Source: Gaiella occulta
GTDB lineage: Bacteria; Actinomycetota; Thermoleophilia; Gaiellales; Gaiellaceae
DNA length: 64,000 nucleotides
Direction of reading: 5' to 3'
NCBI RefSeq assembly: GCF_003351045.1
Contig: NZ_QQZY01000006.1
Location: 140,125-204,124, forward strand
The position numbers and the translations under genes are program-made. The stretch's first letter is position 1. Every line of letters begins with the position of its first letter. This document shows, one piece after another, positions 8,159 through 17,026 of the stretch. A model generated the notes under the pieces. That model was not told the DNA's origin and ran no database searches. It saw only the letters and a list, made by a program, of their open reading frames with translations.

Positions 8159-9040
8159 GTGTTGACCGCGCCGACGCTCGTGCGCACTCCCGACGGGCGC
8201 ACGGTCGCCGCGCGGGCGGCGGGGCCGCGCTCGAGCCGGGCGCTGTACGTGGTCGACGGCACGCCGTCGGGCGGAGTGCTCAACCCCATGTTCGTCGAGG
8301 CGGCGACCGCGCTCGACCTCGCGTGCGTCACGCACGCGCGCCCGGGCTACGGCGACTCGACGCGGCAGCCGGGGCGTGCGGTGGCGGATGTCGCCGCGGA
8401 CGTCGCTGCCGTGGCGGCCGCGTTCGATCTCGACACGCTGCACGTCGTCGGCTGGTCGGGCGGCGGACCGCACGCGCTCGCCTGCGCCGCGCTGCTGCCG
8501 GGACTCGTGCGCTCGGCCGCGACGCTTGCGGGCGTCGCGCCCTGGCAGGCGGAAGGGCTCGACTGGCTGGACGGCATGGCGGCCGAGAACGTCGCCGAGT
8601 TCGGCGCCGCGCTCGAGGGAGAGGAGGCGCTGTTCGCCGCGCTCGACGCGCAGCGCGACGCCCTCGCGAACGTGACGGCCGCCGACGTCGCGGCCGCGCT
8701 CGGCGGCCTCGTCGCGGGCGTCGATCTGCCCGCGCTCGAAGGCCGCCTGGGCGAGTGGCTCGCGGCCACGTTCCGCGAGGCGGTGCGCACCGGCGTGCGG
8801 GGGTGGGTCGACGACGACCTCGCGTTCATCCGCGACTGGGGCTTCGATCTCGCCGGCATCCGGGTGCCTGTGTCGGTCTGGCAGGGCGACCAGGATCTGA
8901 TGGTGCCGCTCGCCCATGGCGCCTGGCTCGCCGGCGCGATCCCCGGCGCGAGATCGCGACTGATCGAGGGCGAGGGGCACCTCTCGCTCGCCCTCCTCTG
9001 CCGGGCGATCGTCGCCGAGGTCGTCGGCGCCGCCCCGTAG
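8159..9040 (+). CDS. Alpha/beta-hydrolase fold protein
   Basis: 293 residues from GTG 8159; an upstream ATG at 8060 in the same frame would add a low-complexity Pro/Ala/Arg leader and is less likely. Visible elements: oxyanion region 'VVDGTPSGG', nucleophile elbow GWSGGGPHA (Ser near residue 100), acid 'VWQGDQDLMVP' and terminal His in 'EGEGHLSLAL', a full Ser-Asp-His triad. The closest general pattern is small-molecule esterase/peroxidase-type hydrolases; the substrate is unknown. Its stop abuts a transposase fragment on the opposite strand, and it begins the accessory block that separates rplY from prs. Confidence 0.82.
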   Translation: MLTAPTLVRTPDGRTVAARAAGPRSSRALYVVDGTPSGGVLNPMFVEAATALDLACVTHARPGYGDSTRQPGRAVADVAADVAAVAAAFDLDTLHVVGWSGGGPHALACAALLPGLVRSAATLAGVAPWQAEGLDWLDGMAAENVAEFGAALEGEEALFAALDAQRDALANVTAADVAAALGGLVAGVDLPALEGRLGEWLAATFREAVRTGVRGWVDDDLAFIRDWGFDLAGIRVPVSVWQGDQDLMVPLAHGAWLAGAIPGARSRLIEGEGHLSLALLCRAIVAEVVGAAP

Positions 9041-9130
9041 AGGCAGGTACTCCCAGGGGATCCCCGTCTGCAACACGAACAGGTTTCCGCTCACGACCGT
9101 GCGGTCGTCGAGCCGCAGGCAGCTGGGCAC
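9032..9130 (-). pseudogene. IS5-family transposase fragment
   Basis: Reading the minus strand gives LRLDDRTVVSGNLFVLQTG followed by IPWEYLPLRG, the conserved N-terminal motif of IS5/IS4-type transposases (DDR..L.GILFVL.TGIPWEYLP). Only about 30 residues survive. No catalytic DDE region, downstream ORF or inverted repeats are found, and the fragment runs into the 3' end of the hydrolase gene. It is a relic of an insertion. Confidence 0.75.
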
Positions 9131-9348
9131 CGGCGCGTGTCGCCGAAGCGCTCGCCGTCGCCACGCCAGACGCCCACCCGAGCAGCCACCTCACCCCGTC
9201 AAAGATCGTGCGATGCAGCCCGGACCCTTGACACGACCGCCTCCATATCAGTTCTTTCCGAACAGCGAATGGGGGACCTCACGAGGATCCGGAGCCGTAT
9301 CGTTTTCGTGGACCTCGCGGACGATCACGGTCGTAGAGTCGATCGAGG
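9131..9348. other. Region upstream of the ECF sigma operon
   Basis: 218 bp without a supportable gene. A TTGACA hexamer occurs at about 9226-9231, with no convincing -10 partner at 16-18 bp. The segment between the IS scrap and the sigma gene probably holds the operon promoter, but it cannot be placed with confidence. Confidence 0.3.
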
Positions 9349-9861
9349 ATGTATGGCGTCCGGGACGAGCGCGCGCTCGTGCGCGGCGCGCAGCAGGGTT
9401 CCGTCTCGGATCTCGAGGCGCTGTTCCGCCTGCACTGGCGGCGCGCCTTCCGCGCCGCCTACCTGGTGGTTCACGACGCGGCGGCGGCGGAGGACATCGC
9501 GCAGGAGGGGTTCCTGGCGGCCGTGCGTGCGCTCGATCGCTTCGACGGCCGGCGTCCGTTCGGGCCGTGGCTGCACAGGATCGTCGTGAACCGGGCGATC
9601 GACCACGCACGCGTCCGTGCGCACCGCGCCGAGTTGGATCTTCCGGAGTCGGTGGCCGCGGCTGAGGCGCCGCCGGCGCCGGACGGGTCGCTGCTGGCCG
9701 CGATCGCGGCGCTGCCGCCGGAGCAGCGGGCGGTCGTCGTGCTCCGCCACCTGCTCGAGTACACGCCGGGGGAGATCGCGGAGCTGCTCGAGCTGCCGCG
9801 CGGGACCGTCAACTCGCGGCTGCGGCGGGGGTTGGACGCGTTGGGGGAGCGGGTGTCGTGA
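9349..9861 (+). CDS. ECF RNA polymerase sigma factor
   Basis: 170 residues with the two-domain ECF architecture: region 2 (residues about 20-85; 'AAAAEDIAQEGFLAAVRALDRFDG' region with 'FGPWLHRIVVNRAIDHAR') and region 4 (about 110-165; 'LPPEQRAVVVLRHLLEYTPGEIAELL' and 'PRGTVNSRLRRGLDAL', the HTH). It would direct RNA polymerase to a small regulon. The stop overlaps the GTG of the next gene (GTGA), so sigma and propeller protein are translationally coupled, as with sigma/anti-sigma pairs. Confidence 0.93.
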   Translation: MYGVRDERALVRGAQQGSVSDLEALFRLHWRRAFRAAYLVVHDAAAAEDIAQEGFLAAVRALDRFDGRRPFGPWLHRIVVNRAIDHARVRAHRAELDLPESVAAAEAPPAPDGSLLAAIAALPPEQRAVVVLRHLLEYTPGEIAELLELPRGTVNSRLRRGLDALGERVS

Positions 9862-10988
9862 GGCGCGAGCTGGAGCGGGTCGAGATCCCGGGCGAGCACG
9901 AGGCGCGCGAGCGGACGCTCGCCGTCGTCCGGGCGGCGTTCGCCGAGCGCGAGCCGCTGCCGCGGCGGCGCAGGCGGCTGCGGCCGGTGCTCGCGCTGGC
10001 GCTCGCCGGCGCGGCGCTCGCCGGCGCGGCAAGCGCGCCGGGTCGTTCGGTTCTCGGAGGCGTGCGGGACGCGCTGCTGCCGGTGCGGGTCGAGCGGGCG
10101 CAGCCTGCGCTGTTTACGCTGCCGGCGTCCGGCCGGCTGCTCGCCTCGTCGTCTGCCGGCGTTTGGGTCGTCGAGGCGGACGGGTCGAAGCGGCTGCTCG
10201 CCGGCTACCGGGAGGGTTCGTGGTCGCCGTTCGGCCGCTACGTCGTCGCGGCGCGGCGGAACGAGCTCGCCGCGCTGGAGCCCGACGGCACGGTGCGCTG
10301 GACGCTCGCGCGCCCGCGCGTCCGCTTTCCGCGCTGGACGGGCACGCCCACCGACACGCGGATCGCCTACCTGTCGGGGAGCCGGCTGCACGTCGTCGCC
10401 GGCGACGGAACGGACGACGTCGACGCGGGTGGGTTGCCCGCGGCGGCACCGGTCGCTCCGGCCTGGCGATCGCGGCCGCCGGGTGCGCGCACGCTTGCGT
10501 ACGTCGACACGCGCGGGCGGGTGAGCTCGTACGAGCCGGTCGGCGGCGCCGAAGTGTTCCGAACGCCGCGCCTGCCCGACCCGCGAGCGCTGGCCTGGTC
10601 GCCGAACGGGACGCTCGCGATCGCGACCCGTGCCGGTGTCGTCGTCTACGCGGGCGGTAGGCGGATCGCAGAGCGGCGCGTGACCGGCGTCGTCGCGGTC
10701 GCGTTCGCGCCCGACGGGAGCCGCCTGGCCGTGCTGCGCCGGAACGAGCTGCTGCTCTACCGCCCGCGCCTGCGCACGCCGCGGCGCCTGTTCGCCGGTG
10801 GCGGCCGGCTGGCCGGCCTCGCCTGGTCGCCCGACGGGCGCTGGCTGCTCGCCGGCTGGCCGACCGCCGACCAGTTGCTGTTCGTCCGCGCCGCCGGACG
10901 GCAGCGGATCGTGGCCGTCTCCAACGTGGCCGCGCAGTTCCGCTCGTCGTCGTTCCCCCGGATCGAGGGCTGGTGCTGCGCGCCCTGA
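9858..10988 (+). CDS. Membrane-anchored beta-propeller protein, candidate sigma-factor regulator
   Basis: 376 residues. A charged cytoplasmic N terminus (about 1-43; 'RRELERVEIPGEHEARERTL') precedes one membrane span (about 44-62, 'PVLALALAGAALAGAA'). The rest is extracellular TolB/WD40-like propeller repeats, recognisable by recurring 'LAWSPDGRWLLAG', 'LAWSPNGTLAIAT' and 'VAFAPDGSRLAVL' blades. No classical zinc anti-sigma motif (HxxxCxxC) is present. GTG overlaps the sigma stop by 4 bp. The position and topology suggest that it holds or senses for the sigma factor, but this is inference. It overlaps the next gene by 16 bp. Confidence 0.8.
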   Translation: MRRELERVEIPGEHEARERTLAVVRAAFAEREPLPRRRRRLRPVLALALAGAALAGAASAPGRSVLGGVRDALLPVRVERAQPALFTLPASGRLLASSSAGVWVVEADGSKRLLAGYREGSWSPFGRYVVAARRNELAALEPDGTVRWTLARPRVRFPRWTGTPTDTRIAYLSGSRLHVVAGDGTDDVDAGGLPAAAPVAPAWRSRPPGARTLAYVDTRGRVSSYEPVGGAEVFRTPRLPDPRALAWSPNGTLAIATRAGVVVYAGGRRIAERRVTGVVAVAFAPDGSRLAVLRRNELLLYRPRLRTPRRLFAGGGRLAGLAWSPDGRWLLAGWPTADQLLFVRAAGRQRIVAVSNVAAQFRSSSFPRIEGWCCAP

Positions 10989-11944
10989 TCCTTGTCGCGC
11001 TCGCGCTGCTCGCCGCCGGCGGAAGCGCGGCGGCGCCGGCGAGCGGGCTGCGGCAGCTGGCCGTCGTGACGCTCGAGGGCGAGGATCGGGTGGCGTTCGT
11101 CGATCTCGCCCGTGGGCGGGTGCTGCGCAGGCTCGCGGTCGCGCCCGGCCCGCACAACCTCGACGCGACCGGCGACGGGAGGATCGTCGCGCTGACAAGT
11201 CCGCCGTCCGGCCGGGTGACGATCCTCGACGGCCGCCGCCTGCGCGTGCTGCGCGTCGTCTCGGGCTTCGGCTCGCCGCACGACGTCAAGCTCTCGCCCG
11301 ACGGGCGCACCGCCTACGTGCTCGAGGAGGCGCGCGGGACGCTGGCCGTGCTCGACACCGGGACGGGCCGTGTGCTGCGGCGCTTGCCAGTCGGTATGGG
11401 CGCGCACGACGTCGCGGTCGGCGACCTCGCCTGGGTAACGCACGGGGCGCGCGACGTGCCGCTGACGCTGCTCTCCCTCTCTCCGCGCCCGCGCCGGCCA
11501 GCGCCGAACGGGACGCTGGCAGCGGGAGGGGCGGCGCACGACATCGACCGCGCCCCGGACACCGCCGACGTGTTCGTCACCTTCTGGGAGTCCGGCGTCG
11601 TCACGCGGATACGCACCGGCGGACGGATCGGCCGGGTGCTCTGGCGCAGGCGGGTCGGGACGCTGACGCACCACCTCGCCTTCGACCCCTACTCCGGACG
11701 CCGCCTGTGGGTCACCGACCGTGCCGGGCGCGTGCTGCTGCTCTCCGCGGACACCGGACGCACGCTGCGCTCGTTCACCGGCTGCCCCGGCCCGCACCAC
11801 GTCGCGGTGCTCTCCAGCCGCGCCGCGGTCGTCGCCTGCAACGCGAGCGGCACGCTCGCCGTCTTCGACGCGGCAAGAGGTCGCGTGCGCTCGCTGCCCG
11901 TCGGCCAGGGGCCGCACGACCTCGCGGTGGTACAGGTGCCGTGA
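10973..11944 (+). CDS. Secreted YVTN-type beta-propeller protein
   Basis: 323 residues from GTG. A signal peptide (about 1-20, LRALILVALALLAAGGSAAA) is followed by YVTN/NHL-like repeats: 'VTLEGEDRVAFVDLARGRVLRRL', 'PHDVKLSPDGRTAYVLEEARG' and 'LAVLDTGTGRVLRRLPVG' (quoted in parts). Repeated 'GPHNLD', 'GAHDVAV', 'GPHHVAV' and 'GPHDLAV' motifs mark about six blades. It is probably an extracellular binding or sensing protein. Its start overlaps the preceding propeller gene, and its TGA overlaps the GTG of the carboxypeptidase, so four genes form one coupled unit. Confidence 0.82.
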   Translation: MLRALILVALALLAAGGSAAAPASGLRQLAVVTLEGEDRVAFVDLARGRVLRRLAVAPGPHNLDATGDGRIVALTSPPSGRVTILDGRRLRVLRVVSGFGSPHDVKLSPDGRTAYVLEEARGTLAVLDTGTGRVLRRLPVGMGAHDVAVGDLAWVTHGARDVPLTLLSLSPRPRRPAPNGTLAAGGAAHDIDRAPDTADVFVTFWESGVVTRIRTGGRIGRVLWRRRVGTLTHHLAFDPYSGRRLWVTDRAGRVLLLSADTGRTLRSFTGCPGPHHVAVLSSRAAVVACNASGTLAVFDAARGRVRSLPVGQGPHDLAVVQVP

Positions 11945-13044
11945 AGCTCTTGGTCGCCGCGCTCGCGGTCGCGCTCGCCGGGGCGGGCGGGGGCGACGGG
12001 CGCACGTTCGTGAACGGCGTCTACGGCCACACGCTGCGACTGCCCGCGGGCTGGCAGGCGCGGCTCCAGCCCGGCACCGGACTCACGAACGCCTCCACCT
12101 ACCGCGTTTCCGATCTCGGTGCGTTCTACGAGCGGCCGCCGGCCGGCCAGGTGCGGATCGTCCTCTACGACGACGGTCGCGGGCGCTGCCCGCGCGGCTC
12201 GTTCCGGCGCGGAGAGCGAATCCGGCTCGGCCCGCGCTCCCGGTTCGAGGGCTACGGCGTCGGCTACAACGTGCTCCTCTGCCTGCGCGACCACAGCCTG
12301 CAAGCCTTCGTCAAGGCCGGCCGCGACGTACGGCCGGCACGGCTCGCGCAGGCGCGGGACGTGCTCGCGAGCGTGCGCCTGACCCGCCGCGCCGACGAGG
12401 TCGCGAACATCCACTCGGCGCGCATGCTCGGGCGCTCGCAGCTCGGCCGGCCGATCCGGATCTGGCGGATCGGCAACCCGCGGGCGCGTCGGCGGGTGCT
12501 CGTCGTCGGCTGCATCCACGGCAACGAGTGCGCCGGGAAGGCGGTGACCGCGCGCCTGCTCGCGCTGACGCGGCCGCTCGCGCTCGACCTGTGGGTGCTG
12601 CCCAACCTCAACCCGGACGGCGCCGCGCTCGCCGTGCGCCAGAACGGCCGCGGCGTCGACCTCAACCGCAACTTCGGCGCCATGTGGAAGCCGATCGGCC
12701 GGCACGGCAGCCCCCAGTACGCCGGCCCGCGCCCGTGGTCGGAGCGGGAGACCCGGATCGCCCGCCGGCTGCTCGGGTCGCTGCGGCCGGACGTGACGAT
12801 CTGGTTCCACCAGCCGCAGGCGCTCGTGCGCGCCTGGGGGCCGAGCGTGGCCGCCGCCCGTCGCTTCGCCCGTCGCGCCGGCCTGCCCTACCGCTCGCTG
12901 CCATGGCCGAACGGGACGGCGGCGAACTGGCAGAACCACCGCTTCCCCGGCGCGGCCGCATTCGTCGTCGAGCTGTCGCCCGGCCCACTCGCGCCCGGCG
13001 CCACTGCCACTGGTCGCTATGTGGCCGCGATCCTCGCCTCCTAG
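11941..13044 (+). CDS. Secreted M14-family zinc carboxypeptidase
   Basis: 367 residues from GTG 11941, overlapping the previous stop (GTGA). After a signal peptide (about 1-17) a lineage-specific domain occupies about 20-150. An M14 domain follows: 'VVGCIHGNECAGKAV' gives the zinc ligands His and Glu (HxxE, about 195), 'LPNLNPDG' and 'NGRGVDLNRNFG' are the family Arg/Asn substrate-binding signature, 'TIWFHQPQ' gives the third zinc ligand, and 'FVVELSPG' the catalytic Glu. It likely trims peptides or cell-wall stem peptides outside the cell. It ends the sigma/propeller unit. Confidence 0.88.
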   Translation: MKLLVAALAVALAGAGGGDGRTFVNGVYGHTLRLPAGWQARLQPGTGLTNASTYRVSDLGAFYERPPAGQVRIVLYDDGRGRCPRGSFRRGERIRLGPRSRFEGYGVGYNVLLCLRDHSLQAFVKAGRDVRPARLAQARDVLASVRLTRRADEVANIHSARMLGRSQLGRPIRIWRIGNPRARRRVLVVGCIHGNECAGKAVTARLLALTRPLALDLWVLPNLNPDGAALAVRQNGRGVDLNRNFGAMWKPIGRHGSPQYAGPRPWSERETRIARRLLGSLRPDVTIWFHQPQALVRAWGPSVAAARRFARRAGLPYRSLPWPNGTAANWQNHRFPGAAAFVVELSPGPLAPGATATGRYVAAILAS

Positions 13045-13089
13045 CTTCGCGTTCGCATTCCCCTACCGACGGCATGTCAGACTCCGAAC

Positions 13090-13668
13090 GTGCGCTGGCA
13101 GATCCGTCCGCAGGCGTTCGTTCCGGTGGCGCTGCTGCTCGCGCTCGGTTTCGTTGCGGCCGGGTGCTCGCGCGCGGTCCCCCGCTCGCACCCGGACATA
13201 GGGGGGGCGAGGGAGTTCAAGGCGTTCCCGCTGTACTGGCTGGGCGAACGGTTCGAGAAGTGGAACCTGACCGCGATCGAAGGCATCGACCGCCCGGCGC
13301 AGTTCGTGACGCTGATCTACGGGACATGCACGCCGCACGGCGGAGAGCAGCCGAGCTGCACGCCGCCGCTCGAGATCCAGGTCTCCCCGCTCTGCTGGCA
13401 CCTCGAGGCCGTCGCGCGTGCGCCGATCTGGAAGCATCGGCGGATCCGCGGTGCCCCGGTCGGGACGATCCACAGCGCGCCGGTGCTGTTCACCAGCGGC
13501 GCGAAGGTCAAGGTCTACCGGGGAGAGGGATCGGATCCGGGCCTGCCGCTGCGAGCGCTGCACGTGCTTCGTTCGCTCAACCGCGTTGCGCCGCTGATCG
13601 CTCCGGCGGCACCGATCCCAGCCCCGGCCGCGGGGGTCCTCGACGGAACCCGTCCATGTACCCGGTGA
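13090..13668 (+). CDS. Predicted lipoprotein of unknown function
   Basis: 192 residues from GTG. A lipobox (LGFVAAGC) puts an acylated Cys near position 26. The mature part has 'FKAFPLYWLGERFEKWNLTAIEG', four further Cys residues and no domain I recognise. It lies 45 bp after the carboxypeptidase and may belong to the same envelope-related unit. Function not assigned. Confidence 0.7.
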   Translation: MRWQIRPQAFVPVALLLALGFVAAGCSRAVPRSHPDIGGAREFKAFPLYWLGERFEKWNLTAIEGIDRPAQFVTLIYGTCTPHGGEQPSCTPPLEIQVSPLCWHLEAVARAPIWKHRRIRGAPVGTIHSAPVLFTSGAKVKVYRGEGSDPGLPLRALHVLRSLNRVAPLIAPAAPIPAPAAGVLDGTRPCTR

Positions 13669-13713
13669 GCGCCGGCCGCGCGTCACCGTATCCACCTCGC
13701 TCCCGTTTGCGCG

Positions 13714-14133
13714 CTAGCGGACGACGATCGTCCGCACGACGGGCGGCGGGATCATGAATCCCTGCGGCGCGCCGTTCGGGATGATCAGCCGCCACTTCCC
13801 CGCCCGCGGGAACGTCACGACGGCGCGCCAGCTGTCCGGAGCAACACGCGCGACCGGCACTCCGAAGCCGTCGCGCGGAATCCTTGCCTTGGCGCGGCTC
13901 GAGTCGCCCGTGACGACTCCGACGACGTCGTACCAGGACTTGCCCGGGGCGACAGCGATCAGCTTCAAGTCGTAGGCGAGTTCGCGCTCCGCGCGGAGCG
14001 TGACCGTCACCGGCTGGCCGACGCGGGGCTTGCCGTCCCCGACGGTGAGCCACATCCTGAGCTTGGCGCTGGCCGCCGGTGCGACAGAGAGCGCGACGAG
14101 CAGCGCGACCGCGACAAGTATCTTCGCCTTCAC
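13714..14133 (-). CDS. Secreted beta-sandwich protein of unknown function
   Basis: 139 residues from GTG 14133, chosen because the signal peptide (VKAKILVAVALLVALSVAP then AASA) follows directly; an ATG at 14181 would add 16 charged residues before it. The mature part resembles small YtkA/FixH-like or Ig-like secreted domains: 'VGQPVTVTLRAERELAYDLKL', 'FPRAGKWRLIIPNG', 'PPPVVRTIVVR'. These matches are weak. It is convergent with the lipoprotein gene. Confidence 0.65.
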   Translation of the reverse strand: MKAKILVAVALLVALSVAPAASAKLRMWLTVGDGKPRVGQPVTVTLRAERELAYDLKLIAVAPGKSWYDVVGVVTGDSSRAKARIPRDGFGVPVARVAPDSWRAVVTFPRAGKWRLIIPNGAPQGFMIPPPVVRTIVVR

Positions 14134-14177
14134 GCTCGATCTACACCGCCCGCGCACGGCCGGTTCTTTCCCGCGCG

Positions 14178-15427
14178 TCAAGGTGCGTGACCACGTGACG
14201 ATCCTGCCCTTGGATGCAGCGCGGCCTCGAGCTCGGCCCTGTCGTCGAACGGGTGCTTGACGCCGGCGATCTCGTGCGTCGTTTCGTGGCCCTTGCCGGT
14301 GACGAGGATGACGTCGGCGGAGCGGGCGAGGGTGGCGGCGAGCTCGATCGCGCGGCGCCGGTCGAGCTCGACGTGCACCACGCGGCGCCGGGCCGGGGGG
14401 ACGCCGGCGAGCATCGCTGCGACGATCGCGAGGGGTCTTCGGAGCGGGGGTTGTCGGAGGTGAAGATCGGCAGGTCGGCGGTGGCGATCTGCGCGCCCAT
14501 CGCCGGCCGTTTCTGTCTGTCCTTGTCGCCGCCGCAGCCGCCGACGACGATCAGCTTGCCGCCCGGCCGCAGCCTCCGCGCGGTCGCGAGGGCGGCGCCG
14601 AGCGCGGCCGGGGTGTGGGCGTAGTCGACGAGGCCGAGCACCGGGCCGGAGGCGACGCGCTGCATGCGGCCGGGTGCGCCACGCAAGAGCGGGACAGCCT
14701 CGATCACCCGTTCGATGTTCTCGCCGAGCAGCGTCGCGGCCGTCACGGCGGCGGCGAGGCTGCCGGCGGTGTGCTCGCCGAGCAGCCTGGTGCGCACGCG
14801 GTGAGGTCCGATCCGCATCGCCATGCCGTGTTCGTCGCAGCGGCGCAGCGACCACGGCAGCAGGGCGTCGGCGCCGGTGCCGTAGAAGGCGACGCTCGCC
14901 CCGGTTGCCGCGACCATCGAGCGCCCGCGGGCGCTGTCGGCGTTGCCGAGGGCGAAGGCGGAGGCGGGGAGGTCGGCGTGGAAGCGCCGCTCGACCGCGG
15001 CGTAGCTCTCGAGCGTGCGGTGGTAGTCGAGGTGGTCGTGGTCGAGGGTGGTGAAGACGCCGCCGTCGAAGTCGACCGCGGCGGTCCGGCGCTGGTCGAT
15101 CGCGTGTGAGGTGGCCTTCATGAAGCAGTAGCGGCAGCCGGCGGCGACCGTCTGCGCCAGCAGGCGCTGCAGCTCGACGGGCACGTAGGGGACGCCTCGC
15201 TCGCGCAGCAGGGCGGCCACCTGCCGCGGCAGCTCGTCGGCGCCGACGACCGCGGAGCAGCCGTCGCGGGCCGCGTCGGCGACGAACGCGTGGCCGTCGA
15301 CGGTCGTTCCCTTGCGGGCGACGAAGAGCGCGCCCGGCCCGGCGGCGCGCGCGTCGCCGACGGCATGTGCGATCCGCACGTCGCGGTCCGCCGCCGGAAC
15401 CGTCTCGATCAGCTCGGACAGGCGCAT
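14178..15427 (-). pseudogene. MurE-like ligase lacking the ATP-binding loop, frameshifted
   Basis: The N-terminal domain is normal for MurE (MRLSELIETVPAAD, 'PGALFVARKGTTVDGHAFVADA'). Then 'RERGVPYVPV' runs straight into 'ELQRLLAQTVAAGC'. The segment of roughly 70-80 residues that in MurE carries the P-loop GTNGKTT is absent. The metal-site motif MEVSSHA reads MKATSHA. The C-terminal domain keeps 'SDNPRSEDP' (the DNPR motif of diaminopimelate-adding MurE) and 'GKGHETTHEIAGVKHPFDDR'. Continuous reading needs one extra base in the G run at 14432-14435; without it the frame runs on to 14141. Either a decayed gene or an indel error plus a truly P-loop-less protein. Confidence 0.75.
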
Positions 15428-15499
15428 CCCCGGAGATACGGGTGGGCCAGCTCGCCGGGTCCGCGGGACTCGGAGCGGCACGGTGGACGTATTCGGATC

Positions 15500-17026
15500 G
15501 TGCGCGTTCCTGCGATCGTGGGTGACCCGCGTCCTCCGGCTGCGTCCGGCGGGCTGCTCGCAGCGGCGCTCGCCGACCTACGCGTCGACTTCGACCAGCT
15601 TCTTTCTCTCTGTCGCAGCGCCGAGGCCGACCTGGAAGCAGCCGAGGTCGAACTCGGTGCGGTCGCCCTGCACGAGGCGACCCGGGAGCTGCTGGCACGG
15701 CAGCGTCTGTCCTCCCGCCGGCGCTACCGTGCCGCCGGGGAGCGTCTGCAGTCACTCCGCGCGCTCGCCGCCGAGGGGGCGCCGTCGCCGTCGCTCGTCG
15801 GCGAGCTCGCCACGGAGAAGCGGTCGCTCGCCGACCTGCTGCGGGCGGAGCAGGCGCTGCTGGCGGCGCTGGTCGGCGCCGCCGACTGGCAGTCGCCGTC
15901 GTTCCTGCACTCGACCCTGCCGGCGGCGGGCAGGCAGTGCGGCCGGATCAGGCCGCACTGGAACGACTACAAGCGCGACCGGCACCTGGACGCCGACGCC
16001 TACGAGCGCCGCTACCTGCGGGCGATGGTCGACGGGCCAGCCGGGCTGCGCGCGCTGCTGACGAGCTGCGGGATGGCCGCCTTCACCACTGTGCTCTCGT
16101 TCCTGCAGCTGGAGAGGAGGCTCGAACGGCCGGTGCTCGCCGGCGCAGGGCTCTACCACGAGAGCAGGCTGCTGCTCGAGAAGGCGCTGCCCGGTCGCGT
16201 CCAGCTCGTCGACGAAGGAGACAACGGCGCGCTCCTGCGGTCAATCGACGAGCTCCGCCCGAGCGCCGTCTTCCTCGACTCGCTCTCGAACACGAAGTGG
16301 ATGCCCGTGCCTGACCTCGCCGCCGTGCTCGAGCGCCTGCGCGGCAGCGACACGTACCTGGTCGTCGACAACACCGGGCTGTCGGTTGCCTGCCAGCCGT
16401 TCGCGCTCGCCGGCGGGCCGGTCAGGTTGATCGTGTTCGAGAGCCTGCTCAAGTACGCGCAGCTCGGGCTCGACCGCGCGAACGCGGGCGTGATCGTCGC
16501 ACGGCGCGGCGACGCCGAGCTGCTGGCGGGCTACCGCGAGCACCTCGGCACGAACGTCGCCGACGTCGCCGTGCACGCGCTGCCGCGACCAGACCGGCCG
16601 GTGCTCATGCGGCGGCTCGCGCGTCTGCAGCGGAACGCGCTGATCCTCGCCGAGCGGCTGGGCGAGCAAGCCCAGGGGTCGGTCGAAATCGTCTACCCCG
16701 GCCTTCCGGGGCATCCGTGCGCTCGTGCTTCGCGGCGGCTCTCCTTCCGCGGCGGCTGCCTGTCGATCGTCTTCCGCGGCACGGACGCGTCGTTGCGGCG
16801 GGAGCGCGCGCTCGTCGAGGCGGCGGTGGCCGAGGCGGCGCGCCGTGGCATCGCGCTGCTCGCTGGCTCGAGCTTCGGCTTCGACACGACCCGGATCTAC
16901 CTGACCGCGGCACGCGCCGAGTGCGGCGAGCCGTTCGTCCGCGTCGCCGCCGGCAGCGAGCACCGCCTCGAGCTCGAGACGCTCGCAGCCGCGCTCGCGG
17001 CCGCAGTCCAGAGGGTCGGAGAATGA
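15500..17026 (+). CDS. PLP-dependent enzyme of the Cys/Met-metabolism family with N-terminal extension
   Basis: 508 residues from GTG 15500. Residues 1-130 are helical, Ala/Leu/Glu-rich and unlike the family. The rest follows fold-type I Cys/Met-metabolism enzymes: 'LTSCGMAAFTTVLSFL' (SSGMAA), 'AVFLDSLSNTKWMPVPDL' and 'YLVVDNTGLS' (DNT aspartate), and 'FESLLKYAQLGLDRANAGVI', where Lys in LLKY should bind PLP. Substrate unknown; elimination, racemisation or replacement chemistry are possible. Its stop overlaps the ATG of the MurF-like gene, so it heads a four-gene coupled unit leading to SbnA and SbnB homologues. The start is uncertain. Confidence 0.82.
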   Translation: MRVPAIVGDPRPPAASGGLLAAALADLRVDFDQLLSLCRSAEADLEAAEVELGAVALHEATRELLARQRLSSRRRYRAAGERLQSLRALAAEGAPSPSLVGELATEKRSLADLLRAEQALLAALVGAADWQSPSFLHSTLPAAGRQCGRIRPHWNDYKRDRHLDADAYERRYLRAMVDGPAGLRALLTSCGMAAFTTVLSFLQLERRLERPVLAGAGLYHESRLLLEKALPGRVQLVDEGDNGALLRSIDELRPSAVFLDSLSNTKWMPVPDLAAVLERLRGSDTYLVVDNTGLSVACQPFALAGGPVRLIVFESLLKYAQLGLDRANAGVIVARRGDAELLAGYREHLGTNVADVAVHALPRPDRPVLMRRLARLQRNALILAERLGEQAQGSVEIVYPGLPGHPCARASRRLSFRGGCLSIVFRGTDASLRRERALVEAAVAEAARRGIALLAGSSFGFDTTRIYLTAARAECGEPFVRVAAGSEHRLELETLAAALAAAVQRVGE

